Shown: piece after piece, positions 63,959 through 64,000 of the stretch | Layout: the number at the start of each line of letters is the position of its first letter | Position numbering within the stretch: the first letter of the stretch is position 1 | From: CAWIHA01 sp963835855 | GTDB taxonomy: Bacteria; Acidobacteriota; Terriglobia; Bryobacterales; Bryobacteraceae | Length of the DNA stretch: 64,000 nt | Direction of reading: 5' to 3' | Assembly (NCBI GenBank): GCA_963835855.1 | Contig: CAWIHA010000039.1 | Location: forward strand, 33,997-97,996 | Notes under the pieces: generated by a model | What the model saw: the letters and a program-made list of their open reading frames with translations, nothing else | What the model was told of the DNA's origin: nothing | Databases searched by the model: none | Position numbers and translations under genes: made by a program

Positions 63959-64000
63959 CCGGACGATGGGCAGATGAATCAATTGGCCTCCGCCGGTTCA

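Overview
The window looks like a draft contig from a GC-rich soil or sediment bacterium, most likely Acidobacteriota of the Solibacter/Bryobacter type. That assignment is an inference. It rests on the mix of secreted beta-propeller and c-type cytochrome proteins, a CRTAC1-like protein, a non-classical sdhCAB operon, small YXWGXW-type secreted proteins, REP-like palindromes and several lineage-typical small hypothetical proteins. No rRNA, tRNA or CRISPR array was found. From about 59.16 kb to the end the sequence changes character: a verrucomicrobial-looking gene set (membrane protein, GT9 glycosyltransferase, MiaB, a PAS/PP2C phosphatase) carries a frameshift every few hundred bases. The join runs through the middle of two genes, so a chimeric assembly is the simplest reading, although a real rearrangement cannot be excluded.

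Layout. 1-1.4 kb: 3' part of a polyprenyl glycosylphosphotransferase. 1.4-4.7 kb: an element bounded by inverted repeats and flanked by direct repeats, carrying a P63C-domain gene, an IS1-type transposase and an unknown gene. 4.7-7.6 kb: glutamate dehydrogenase (one frameshift), a sulfite-oxidase-like enzyme and a secreted protein. 7.6-11.3 kb: an accessory patch with a possible small RNA, hicA and hicB remnants on either side of a holin-like gene inside direct repeats, a membrane protein and a Swt1-type HEPN protein. 11.4-19.7 kb: a tightly coupled minus-strand operon of secreted propeller, cytochrome and CRTAC1 proteins, ending in RidA and a periplasmic binding protein. 20-24.2 kb: amtB-glnK-glnD nitrogen control. 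24.6-27.7 kb: two TadE-like proteins and a TadG-like protein. 27.8-29.2 kb: M16 peptidase. 29.2-36.7 kb: a glycosyltransferase cluster with an epimerase. 36.7-42.7 kb: 2-hydroxyacid dehydrogenase, cmk, aspartate kinase, a PpiD/SurA-like isomerase and DedA. 42.8-46.3 kb: sdhCAB. 46.4-54.3 kb: small conserved genes, an RRM protein, an RNA methyltransferase, trpS, two paralogous small secreted proteins, a P-loop kinase and uvrB. 54.3-55.5 kb: a second inverted-repeat element, carrying an NYN nuclease-like gene. 55.5-59.2 kb: YihY, glpD and a truncated M20 peptidase.

The most unusual observations are four. Two elements 50 kb apart share nearly identical terminal inverted repeats (core TAGTGCGCTAAATCTGTG) but carry unrelated single-gene cargo, and neither obviously encodes its own mobiliser. 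A MazF-like toxin-antitoxin pair sits between two 83-bp copies of the miaB 3' end. A degenerate hicAB pair surrounds a holin-like gene inside direct repeats. Last, the abrupt junction at about 59.16 kb limits what can be inferred about linkage to its right.

All protein identities come from reading translated motifs by eye. No database search was run.
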